DNA of 64,000 bases. Origin: an uncultured Granulosicoccus sp. Its GTDB lineage: Bacteria > Pseudomonadota > Gammaproteobacteria > Granulosicoccales > Granulosicoccaceae. Below, piece after piece: positions 37,801 to 45,460 of the stretch (the stretch's first letter is position 1; each line of letters opens with the position of its first letter). The translations under genes were made by a program, and so were the position numbers. Below the pieces are notes generated by a model. It worked only from the letters and a program-made list of their open reading frames with translations, made no database searches and was not told where the DNA came from. The stretch lies in the NCBI GenBank assembly GCA_947499955.1, contig CANMQI010000005.1, positions 124,001 through 188,000 on the forward strand. Direction: 5' to 3'.

Positions 37801-40068
37801 TCAGTAGTTGGGCAAGGTGGAGCCGCGCACCGCGACAAAGGCATCCACCGCCGTACAGGTCTCGGCGCTACACAGCAGTGGGTTCACTTCCAGCTCTACC
37901 AGTCGCTCCCCCAATTGCAACGCAGCCTGCTGAACGGATTCCAGCGTGTCCAGCAACATGCCCCGATCAACAGCCGCCCGATTGCGAAATCCGTTGAGCA
38001 GTGGTGCACAACGCAGACGATCGATTCGACGGTCCAGTTCGGCGCGTGTCGCCGGTACCAGACAATGTACCGTGTCAGCCAGCACCTCGGTTGCTACCCC
38101 ACCGGCACCAATGGTCATCAACAGGCCATGCACAGGATCCTGTACCACACTGACCAGCAACTCCACCACGGCATTGTCCACCTGCTCTTCGATCAGGCAA
38201 CCGCCTTCACAGTCGATTTCGCGAATGGCACGCTCCAGATCTCGTCGGTTGGCGATATCCATTGCAATGGCATTGGCATCGCTCTTGTGCAGGACCCCCA
38301 GACTCTTGGCAACAACCGGATAGCTGAAGGCCGATGAGGCCTTGTCCAGCGCACGACTCAGACTCAGCGAAGAACGGACATCGGCAAATGACAGACGCAC
38401 ACTCACCGGAACGCTGACGCCGAAACGGTTGAGCCAGCGCTTGGCGGTACTCTCATCCAGCTGACGCGGCGGCTGCCGTCCGGTCACGGCACTCTGCACC
38501 AGACCCCAGGCTTCCTGACTGACACGCCTTGCACTTCTACCGGAGCGCTCGGCACCGGTGGTTCCCTCGACAAGGGACAAGGCTGCAGCCTTGAACGAGA
38601 CATCCGGATTCTCGGGCAACCAGACCGGCAGCGGCAGTTCGGTACTGTCGGCCATGTCCAGCCAGCCGGCATTGGCCAGCGCCTTCAGGCCATCATTGAG
38701 GCCACACAAGGCCACCACATCGTGTTGCAGCAGCGTCTCGACAATATCCTCCGGCATGTTTTCCGCAAGCGTGGCAATCACGGCCCGCACTCCCTGCCAG
38801 TGTTCACTGGCAGAGACGAATGCGTCCAGCGCCTGTCGCCAGGAAGCATCGTCGCAACGATCCGTGCGCGGAAAATCAAGCACCAGCAAGGCGACATCGG
38901 CCGGTGAGGGAAACTGGTCATTGGCAGACTTCGTTGCACTGGCCGGCGGCTCATGGCATTGCAGCATGGCCAGCACCATCGCTTCCATGGCCGCCCGATC
39001 ATCACGGATGGCCATGTGATAATCCAGTGGATTGGCCAGCGCGACCTCCTTGCCCAGAACCGCTTGCAAGGCCTCCTTCTGCGTGTCGTCCAGACGCGGG
39101 AACTGCAAGCCCTGATTCGCACCGAAATCCCCCACCAGCGCCGCTTCACCGCCGGAACTGGTCATGGACAGGACGCGATAGCCACCCACCTTGCGCGGCA
39201 GGTGCAGTACCTTCAGGGTCTCGATGAACTCGCCGATGCCCCGTGCACGCAGCAGGCCCAGACGTTCGATGAAGGCACTGGCGGCCGCATCATCGCCTGA
39301 CAACGAGCGGGTATGAGACATCAAAGCGGCACGTGCCAGCGGTGTCACGCCAGTCTTCAAGACGACAATGCGTTTGCCCATGGCACGGGCACGGGTAGCC
39401 AGTGACTCGAAGGCCCGAATATCGGAAAATCCCTCGATATGCAGACCCAGGGCCGTCACGCGCTCATCTTCGAGCACCGACGCTGCCAGCTGTGCCAGGG
39501 TGGTCTGCGCCTGATTGCCCGCCGTGATCAGATAGGCCAGCGGCAAACCGCGTCGCTGCATGCTCAGATTGATGGCGATATTGGACGATTGCGTGATGAC
39601 CGCCACCCCCCGTTCGACAGCCTTGCCACCGTGCTGGTCCGGCCACAACGCAATGCCGTCCAGATAGTTCAGCAGCCCATAGCTGTTCGGACCAATGACC
39701 GGCATGTCGCCAGCTGCCTCAGTCAGGCGTCTCTGACGCGCTTCGGCATCACGATCCAGCGCCGCACGCTCACCAAAACCGGTGGCAAAGCAGATGGCGC
39801 CGCCGGCATCCATTGCCGCCAGGGAGGCCACCAGTTCGATGGTTCTCTCCTTGTTGACGGCAATGAATGTGGCATCGGGTACGCCAGGCAGATCGTCGAG
39901 GCTGGCATAACACAGCTCGCCAGCCAGACGATTACGCCGGGGATGAACCGGCCAGACGTCGCCATCGAACCCGGCCTGGCGACACTGAGTGATGACGGTC
40001 TCCGCCCACTGACCGCCGACGACGGCTATCGAGCGGGGCTTGAGCAGGCGTCCGAAACGCACAGGCAC
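37801..40068 (-). CDS. Acyl-CoA synthetase (NDP-forming) family protein
   Basis: 755-residue fused acid-CoA ligase: an organic acid, CoA and ATP (or GTP) give acyl-CoA, ADP and phosphate. Domain order: CoA-binding Rossmann domain at residues 8-130 (RSIAVVGGQ), succinyl-CoA-ligase-like domains at about 140-440 (VIGPNSYGLLNYLDG, ITQSSNIAINLS, MTSSGGEAALVGDFG), then an ATP-grasp domain at about 540-755 (YPVVAKSLGVLHKSDANAIAM, LLMTIGAGGVATEVL, LVELEVNPLLCS). The family's phosphohistidine loop normally reads SHTG, and a similar SHTRSLSGDD is near residue 260. GTG start one base after the TRAP binding-protein stop indicates co-expression, so it probably activates the acid imported by that transporter. 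Confidence 0.9.
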   Translation of the reverse strand: MPVRFGRLLKPRSIAVVGGQWAETVITQCRQAGFDGDVWPVHPRRNRLAGELCYASLDDLPGVPDATFIAVNKERTIELVASLAAMDAGGAICFATGFGERAALDRDAEARQRRLTEAAGDMPVIGPNSYGLLNYLDGIALWPDQHGGKAVERGVAVITQSSNIAINLSMQRRGLPLAYLITAGNQAQTTLAQLAASVLEDERVTALGLHIEGFSDIRAFESLATRARAMGKRIVVLKTGVTPLARAALMSHTRSLSGDDAAASAFIERLGLLRARGIGEFIETLKVLHLPRKVGGYRVLSMTSSGGEAALVGDFGANQGLQFPRLDDTQKEALQAVLGKEVALANPLDYHMAIRDDRAAMEAMVLAMLQCHEPPASATKSANDQFPSPADVALLVLDFPRTDRCDDASWRQALDAFVSASEHWQGVRAVIATLAENMPEDIVETLLQHDVVALCGLNDGLKALANAGWLDMADSTELPLPVWLPENPDVSFKAAALSLVEGTTGAERSGRSARRVSQEAWGLVQSAVTGRQPPRQLDESTAKRWLNRFGVSVPVSVRLSFADVRSSLSLSRALDKASSAFSYPVVAKSLGVLHKSDANAIAMDIANRRDLERAIREIDCEGGCLIEEQVDNAVVELLVSVVQDPVHGLLMTIGAGGVATEVLADTVHCLVPATRAELDRRIDRLRCAPLLNGFRNRAAVDRGMLLDTLESVQQAALQLGERLVELEVNPLLCSAETCTAVDAFVAVRGSTLPNY

Positions 40069-40069
40069 C

Positions 40070-41143
40070 TCAGGAACGCTGCCTGAACATCGCGCCTTGC
40101 ATGAGGTTGGCGTACTCGATGGCAGGATTCAGAAAGGCCATGTAGCTGTCCATGACGGTCTTGAAGCCTTCGTTATCTTCGGCCAGCTTGTTGATGACAT
40201 CGGCTGAAGCCACCTTCAAGGCATCAACGACCTCTTCCGGGAACTCGAGAAATTCCACACCTTCGTTGCGCAACTGGCCCATGGCCTGCGTATTGAAGTA
40301 GTCGAACTGTGCCAGTGTTTCTGCAGACGTGGCTTCAGCGGCGCTGGACACAATGGCCTGCAAGTCAGCTGGCAGTTCGTCAAAGGCATCCTTGTTGACC
40401 ACGATTTCCAGGGCAGCACCGGGCTCGTGAAAAGCCGGTACGTAACAGATCTTGGCAACCTTGTACAAACCGAATGCCTGATCAAGCAGGGGTCCGACCC
40501 ACTCTGCCGCATCAATGGCACCCGACTTGAATGCCGGAAAGATTTCCGGGGGTGGCAACAGGACAGCGTTGACTCCCAGCGCCCGCATGGCCTCACCACC
40601 CAGGCCGGCGATGCGCATGTTCAGACCCTTGAGGTCTTCAACCGAGTTGACCGGCTTGCTGAACCAGCCACCACTCTGCGTACCGCTGTTGCCGGAGTAG
40701 AAGGCCTTGAGACCACGTTCGGCATAGATGCTGTCCCACAACTCCTGGCCACCGCCATAACGCAACCAGGCGGCGTGTTCCGTGGCAGACATGCCAAACG
40801 GTACGGTACTGAAGAAATGCAGGGCAGGATTCTTGCCGGCGGCGTAATAAGGCGTCGAGTGACCGATTTCCGCAGTCCCCTGCTGCACGGCATCTTCCAC
40901 GGCAAAGGGTGGCACCAGCTCACCGCTGGAGAACACCTTGAACGTCAGTCGACCATCGGACATCGCCGCCACGCGTTCGGCAAAGCTGACCACATTGGTA
41001 CCGACCCCGGGGGCCTTGGCCGGAAAACTGGTCGGCAGCTTCCATTCGAACTTGCCCTGGGCAATTGCCGGAGCGCCGGTTATCAGCGCAGCCGATGTAG
41101 CAGTACCAGCAGCGCTGGCCTTGATGAAGTCACGACGTTTCAT
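40070..41143 (-). CDS. TRAP transporter substrate-binding protein, TakP-like
   Basis: 357-residue periplasmic binding protein with a Tat-type signal (MKRRDFIKASAAGTATSAALI, cleavage near AIAQ). It matches the TakP group that binds 2-oxoacids or lactate: KLPTSFPAKAPGVGTN, VFSSGELVPPFAVEDAVQQG, STVPFGMSATEHAAWLRYGGG and IDAAEWVGPLLDQAFGLYKVA (in part). The ATG at 41143 has AGGA five bases upstream and gives the Tat motif at the very start; an upstream GTG/ATG extension is unnecessary. It is followed one base later by the acyl-CoA synthetase gene, supporting a carboxylic acid substrate. Confidence 0.92.
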   Translation of the reverse strand: MKRRDFIKASAAGTATSAALITGAPAIAQGKFEWKLPTSFPAKAPGVGTNVVSFAERVAAMSDGRLTFKVFSSGELVPPFAVEDAVQQGTAEIGHSTPYYAAGKNPALHFFSTVPFGMSATEHAAWLRYGGGQELWDSIYAERGLKAFYSGNSGTQSGGWFSKPVNSVEDLKGLNMRIAGLGGEAMRALGVNAVLLPPPEIFPAFKSGAIDAAEWVGPLLDQAFGLYKVAKICYVPAFHEPGAALEIVVNKDAFDELPADLQAIVSSAAEATSAETLAQFDYFNTQAMGQLRNEGVEFLEFPEEVVDALKVASADVINKLAEDNEGFKTVMDSYMAFLNPAIEYANLMQGAMFRQRS

Positions 41144-41194
41144 GGGAGTCCTCATTGGCATTCAGGCCAACGTAATCAGCTTGATTTCGTTGGA

Positions 41195-42784
41195 TCAACT
41201 CAATTTGTCCGGCAACCAGGTTGCCAGTTGTGGGAACACAGCGACCAAGCATAGCGCAAGCAATTGCAGCACAACAAATGGAATCACCGCTCGATAGATG
41301 CCCAGGGTACTGAGCGAGGGTGGCGCCACCGAACGGAAATAGAACAATGCAAAGCCGAACGGGGGTGTCAGGAAGGATGTCTGCAGATTGAGCGCCAGCA
41401 AAATGGCAATCCAGACAGGGTCAAAGTCACTGGCCAACAGGATGGGCCCCACGATGGGCACGACAATGAAGATGATCTCCACGAACTCGAGTACGAAGCC
41501 GAGCAGAAAGACCACCAGCATCACCACCAGCAGAGTCCCCCACTGACCACCGGGCAGACTGCCCAGCAGATGTTCGATCATCTCGTCACCTCCGAAGCCG
41601 CGGAACACCAGCGAGAGCATCGAAGCACCGAGGATGATTCCGAAAACCATGGCAGACACCAGCACTGTTTCGCGCAGAACCGCCTGCAGCACCCGCCGCT
41701 GCCACAGCGCAACACTGGACACCAGCAACCCGGCGACGGTCAGCAGAACGATGAAGCCGGCGACCATCAAACCAACGGGATGATGTCGAATGCCTCCAGG
41801 CAGCAAGGTGTTGAGGGTCAGCAGCAGAATCAGCGCAAGAACCACACACAGGTTCAGCCAGCTGACATGGCGCTTGCCTGACACATTACTGGCCGCCAGC
41901 AGCAGCGCGCCGGCAGCACCGATGGAGGCCGCTTCGGTCGGTGTTGCCACGCCTGCCAGAATGGAGCCCAGTACGGACAGGATCAACAACAATGGCGGCA
42001 CGAAGACTTGCAGCAGAATGGTCGCGTCGAGCCGCTCCGGCAGACCGATCTCCTCGATGCCCGGCAACGCCGGATCTGCTGGCGTCTCACTCTGCGGGGC
42101 ATCCACGGTTCCACGAAACTTCAGGTACACCGCAACGTACAGTCCATACAGACTGACCAGCAGCATGCCGGGAATCAGGGCGCCTGCAAACAGGTCGGCG
42201 ACCGATACCGGTTCCGGGGCGAAATTGCCGGCGGCGTGCTGTGCTTCGAGATAGGTGTTGGAGATCTGATCACCGAGCAGGATCAGCACCACCGAGGGAG
42301 GAATGATCTGACCCAGGGTGCCCGAGGCACACACCAGACCACTGGACAGGCTGGTGGGCAAGCCGGCGCGCGTCATGGCCGGCAGGCTGATGAGTCCCAG
42401 CATGACGATGGTGGCACCGATGATGCCGGTAGAGGCGGCAATGAGCGCGCTGACGATCAACACGGCAAAGGCCAGACTTCTGGCCGAACCACCCAGCAGC
42501 CGAGCCATGACCAGCAACATGCGTTCGGCCGTTCGCGAGCGTTCCAGCAAGACCCCCATGGCAATGAACAGCGGCACCGCTATCAGCAGCGTGTTGTTGG
42601 TCAGACCGAATACGCGCTGCGGAAATGCCTGCAGGAAGCTCAGATCGAAGCTGCCCACCAGTGAACCGGCAAAGGCGACCAGCAGTGGCACACCGAGCAG
42701 CACCAGCATGACTGGCACCCCCGACAGGATGCCTGCCAGCAATGAACAGAAGAGGATGATCAGAAACAGGTTGGAGGCGTGCAT
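41195..42784 (-). CDS. TRAP transporter large permease, extended type
   Basis: 529-residue inner-membrane subunit. Family motifs: FIAMGVLLERSRTAERML, IIGATIVMLGLISLPAM, GTLGQIIPPSVVLILLGD and LQTSFLTPPFGFALFYF. It is about 70-100 residues longer than standard DctM because of an inserted stretch near residues 295-400 with two extra hydrophobic segments (LNLCVVLALILLLTLNTLLPGG, VGLMVAGFIVLLTVAGLLVS), a feature of TRAP permeases that pair with TakP-type binding proteins. The ATG at 42784 overlaps the small permease stop by one base (TGATG). An apparent extension to 43249 is the shadow of the small permease gene. Confidence 0.92.
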   Translation of the reverse strand: MHASNLFLIILFCSLLAGILSGVPVMLVLLGVPLLVAFAGSLVGSFDLSFLQAFPQRVFGLTNNTLLIAVPLFIAMGVLLERSRTAERMLLVMARLLGGSARSLAFAVLIVSALIAASTGIIGATIVMLGLISLPAMTRAGLPTSLSSGLVCASGTLGQIIPPSVVLILLGDQISNTYLEAQHAAGNFAPEPVSVADLFAGALIPGMLLVSLYGLYVAVYLKFRGTVDAPQSETPADPALPGIEEIGLPERLDATILLQVFVPPLLLILSVLGSILAGVATPTEAASIGAAGALLLAASNVSGKRHVSWLNLCVVLALILLLTLNTLLPGGIRHHPVGLMVAGFIVLLTVAGLLVSSVALWQRRVLQAVLRETVLVSAMVFGIILGASMLSLVFRGFGGDEMIEHLLGSLPGGQWGTLLVVMLVVFLLGFVLEFVEIIFIVVPIVGPILLASDFDPVWIAILLALNLQTSFLTPPFGFALFYFRSVAPPSLSTLGIYRAVIPFVVLQLLALCLVAVFPQLATWLPDKLS

Positions 42785-43284
42785 CAGTCGGCGTTTCCGG
42801 ACAGCAGCGAAGCGACGCCCTGCAGGATCAGCAACACGCAGCTGAGCGGGAACAAGGATTTCACCAGATAGACACCCGGCAAACCACCCGTCTCGCGTGA
42901 ACCTTCCCTGATCTGCCAGGCATAGGCGATGTCCGGATAAACCAGATACAGACACAGCACGAACACCGGCAACAGCAGAGCGAGCACACCCAGCTGGTCC
43001 ATTCGGCGACGCAGCTGCACGGACTGGTGTTCTCTCCAGACGTCGACTCGGACATGCCGGTCGAGCACCAGCGCCACCGGAATACTCAAGGTCACCAGAC
43101 TGGCAAAGGCGTAGGCCGTGAAGTCCTGCAGCTCCAGAAAACCTGCTCCGAAACAGTAGCGAAGAATGACGATACTGATTTGCGAACAGAGCAACAGTAC
43201 CAGCAGCAGCAGACAGACCCACATCGTTGAGCGGTGCAGGAACTCGCACAGCTGCAGATATCGTTTTCTCACGAAGACCTCCAC
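42784..43284 (-). CDS. TRAP transporter small permease (DctQ type)
   Basis: 166-residue four-helix membrane subunit. Helices are at about 19-41 (STMWVCLLLLVLLLCSQISIVI), 50-70 (FTAYAFASLVTLSIPVALVL), 98-116 and 135-160. The VLDRHVRVDVW segment after the second helix is the DctQ hallmark. The start is either GTG at 43284 or GTG at 43272; the latter has a better-spaced GGAGG. First gene of the operon small permease - large permease - binding protein - acyl-CoA synthetase. The promoter must lie in the 175 bp upstream, shared with the divergent gene at 43460. Confidence 0.9.
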   Translation of the reverse strand: MEVFVRKRYLQLCEFLHRSTMWVCLLLLVLLLCSQISIVILRYCFGAGFLELQDFTAYAFASLVTLSIPVALVLDRHVRVDVWREHQSVQLRRRMDQLGVLALLLPVFVLCLYLVYPDIAYAWQIREGSRETGGLPGVYLVKSLFPLSCVLLILQGVASLLSGNAD

Positions 43285-43404
43285 GCCCTCCAGTAACCCG
43301 GGGAATCTGAAAAGGCCACGCGTGAGGCCCCTGCCAGGGCGGCCAGTTTACCCGTATCGGCAGATCAGCGGCGAGATTCCGGCACCGAGTTCAGAAGTGC
43401 CGAG

Positions 43405-43432
43405 TGGCACAGACTCGCGGCTCTCGTATACT
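43405..43432 (+). promoter_or_regulatory. Candidate sigma-70 promoter for the exported-protein gene at 43460
   Basis: TATACT (43427-43432) is a near-consensus -10 box. TGGCAC (43405-43410) stands 16 bp upstream as a weak -35 box. Transcription would begin about 20 bp before the start codon of the gene at 43460, with GGAG and a 6-base spacer leading into it. Confidence 0.4.
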
Positions 43433-43459
43433 GGTAGCCACCATCCTCTGGAGTACACC

Positions 43460-44095
43460 ATGCTCGGTACAGACAAGTCAGAGTGCAGACGAACAACCAC
43501 GATGACCATGAGCTTCTGGCTCTTGCTGTTCTCGTTTGGCCTCTTCGCCATTTCTGCCCACGCCCAGTCGCCGGACACGACCGCGCCGTTCATCGACATC
43601 GAAGAACTGAGCGATGTGGTCGCCGATCGGACTCAGGTGTTCACCGTGCAAGTCGAGGAAGACAACGAGTTGCAGGAAGTCACCCTGTATCACCGCCGGG
43701 CAGGAGAACTGCCCTACACCCCGGCCACGATGCAGCCCGTGGGAAACACCGGCTACTTCAGTGTGTCCATCCCGACGGACAGTCAGGATCTGCGCACCAT
43801 CGAGTATTACATCAAGGCCGGAGACGTCAGCGGCAACCGGACCGTCAGCGGTTTTGCCTTCGACCCGTACCGGCGCACACTCAAGGAGGCGCCCTTTCCC
43901 TTGCAGCCTTCCAGCAGTCCCGGCCTTGCCGGTGAGTCACCTGCGCAGCAGCAGCCTGCTGCCACCACCCCGATACTGCAACGCCGATGGGTGCAGATCA
44001 CTCTGGGTGTGCTGGCAGTTGGCGTCGTGGCCAGTCTCGCCAGCGACAGCGGCGATGAGACGCGCATCGTGCCACTGACTTTCACGCTTGAATGA
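43460..44095 (+). CDS. Exported membrane-anchored protein of unknown function
   Basis: 211-residue protein I do not recognise. The N-terminus has a signal peptide (MSFWLLLFSFGLFAISAHAQS, cleavage near HAQ, about residue 36). Residues 40-135 look like an Ig/fibronectin-type beta-sandwich (FTVQVEEDNELQEVTLYHRRAGE, YYIKAGDVSGNRTVSGF). A second hydrophobic segment near residues 180-197 (ITLGVLAVGVVASLAS) could anchor the C-terminus, preceded by a Pro/Gln/Ser-rich spacer. The ATG at 43460 has GGAG six bases upstream. The stop overlaps a possible start of the next gene (ATGA), so the two are probably co-expressed and may act together at the cell envelope. Confidence 0.72.
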   Translation: MLGTDKSECRRTTTMTMSFWLLLFSFGLFAISAHAQSPDTTAPFIDIEELSDVVADRTQVFTVQVEEDNELQEVTLYHRRAGELPYTPATMQPVGNTGYFSVSIPTDSQDLRTIEYYIKAGDVSGNRTVSGFAFDPYRRTLKEAPFPLQPSSSPGLAGESPAQQQPAATTPILQRRWVQITLGVLAVGVVASLASDSGDETRIVPLTFTLE

Positions 44096-44106
44096 GGGAG
44101 CAACTC

Positions 44107-45339
44107 ATGAGCCGGTTTTCATCGACAAGAAAGACCCTGATGGCCGTGTCCAGCACCCTGATGCTGGCCGCCTGTTCCGGTGACGACACCGTGATCATGC
44201 TGGATGCCACCCCGGAGGTCAGCATCGACCTGCCCGATATCCTGACCAACTCCGGTGTACAGGATCTGGGACCGCTGCGCCCCACCATCCAGCTCTCCAA
44301 CGGGGCCAATGTGAGCATGACCAGAGGCACGGGCAACAACTGGAGGGGGGAAATCAATGTCACGGCGGGACGCAGCTATACGGCCACCGTCGTCTGGGTG
44401 GAAAACTATCAGGGTCAGAGCCTTCCGCTGGCGGAACTGGTGCAACAGATCGAGGTTGCCAACGATGGAACGGCCGACGTGATCTCCACCAGCGACTACC
44501 GAACCGATATCGACACGGACTCGGACGGGGTCAGCAATCTGCAGGAGCGTCGGGATGGGACCGACCCCCTGGACGACGAGGGCTCTCAGGGAGAAGTCGT
44601 GCCTGGCAATGTCGACGTGATCGTGCCTCGCATTGCCACCGAGGATGCGCCAAAGATCAATGGCCGGGACGTCACGACTGACGAACAGGGGGCACTGACG
44701 GGTCAATGGGCGGCAGCGGTACAGTTCGATAGCAGTGGCGCGCCACTGTATATCGACAATCTGATGATCGATATACCCGGCAATGCCGATGAAGGCGGTC
44801 GCTTGCGACGCTGGGCCGCCATGCATGACGGCACTTATCTGTACGTCATGGTGCTGGTGGATGACGACGACCAGAGATATCGGGACTCGGAATCACAGCT
44901 GACCCAGGATGACAGCCTCGAAGTATTCATCGACGGTGACAACAGCAAGCTTACCGAGTATGACGACAACGATTTTCACCGCATTCTGCCGGTCAGCCTG
45001 CCCAATGACGTCACACAACCGGCCTTCTCGGGGGATGTGTCAGGCCCCTCCTCAAGTACCTCTCCACTGGAGCTCACATTCGTGACGGGCCCGGGGACCG
45101 GACCTGCCGGCTTGCGCACGCCACGCTTCAAGCAGGACATCTACGAGATTCAGATCGAGCTGGCCTCGGCCGGCATCGATGTCGACGCCCCGTTCGGCTT
45201 CGAACTCCAGGTGAATGACGATGATGACGGGGGCGGACGCGATACCAAATGGGGCTGGAAGCACCCTGCCGGCAATGGCAGCAATGTTGACGGCACGATG
45301 AACAACCCGTCTCTGATGGGTACGCTGAAGCTGGAGTGA
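44107..45339 (+). CDS. Lipoprotein with calcium-binding repeat and CBM9-like domain
   Basis: 410-residue lipoprotein: signal LMAVSSTLMLAAC gives a lipobox Cys near residue 21. Residues 30-125 are an uncharacterised beta-rich region. Residues 138-160 contain an acidic thrombospondin-type-3/dockerin-like calcium motif (DIDTDSDGVSNLQERRDGTDP). Residues 165-410 resemble family-9 carbohydrate-binding modules, with APKINGRD, LYVMVLVDDDDQRYRDS, DDSLEVFIDGDNS and WGWKHPA; such modules bind sugar ends or act in surface proteins. The ATG at 44107 has GGGAG eight bases upstream; an ATG at 44092 overlapping the previous stop is the alternative. Probably surface-exposed; function unknown. Confidence 0.75.
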   Translation: MSRFSSTRKTLMAVSSTLMLAACSGDDTVIMLDATPEVSIDLPDILTNSGVQDLGPLRPTIQLSNGANVSMTRGTGNNWRGEINVTAGRSYTATVVWVENYQGQSLPLAELVQQIEVANDGTADVISTSDYRTDIDTDSDGVSNLQERRDGTDPLDDEGSQGEVVPGNVDVIVPRIATEDAPKINGRDVTTDEQGALTGQWAAAVQFDSSGAPLYIDNLMIDIPGNADEGGRLRRWAAMHDGTYLYVMVLVDDDDQRYRDSESQLTQDDSLEVFIDGDNSKLTEYDDNDFHRILPVSLPNDVTQPAFSGDVSGPSSSTSPLELTFVTGPGTGPAGLRTPRFKQDIYEIQIELASAGIDVDAPFGFELQVNDDDDGGGRDTKWGWKHPAGNGSNVDGTMNNPSLMGTLKLE

Positions 45340-45376
45340 GGCTGCTGTGACTGGCGAGCAGCGAGCAATGGATGCT

Positions 45377-45460
45377 TGCTACTTGCTACTTGCTACTTGC
45401 TACTTGCTACTCGCTACTCGCTACTCGCTACTCGCTACTCGCTACTCGCTACTCGCTATC
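45377..45460. repeat. 7-bp tandem array, about twelve copies, overlapping the 3' end of the ankyrin gene
   Basis: Five TTGCTAC units (45377-45411) are followed by six TCGCTAC units and a partial copy (45412-45460). The array separates two convergent genes and supplies the last codons and the TAG stop of the pilin-ankyrin gene on the minus strand. Because 7 is not a multiple of 3, every frame entering the array meets TAG within seven codons, so copy-number change cannot cause read-through. Confidence 0.93.

Noticed and set aside
42785-43249. 155-residue N-terminal extension of the TRAP large permease
   Set aside because: It lies entirely inside the small permease gene in another frame; the ATG at 42784 overlapping the stop (TGATG) is the natural start.
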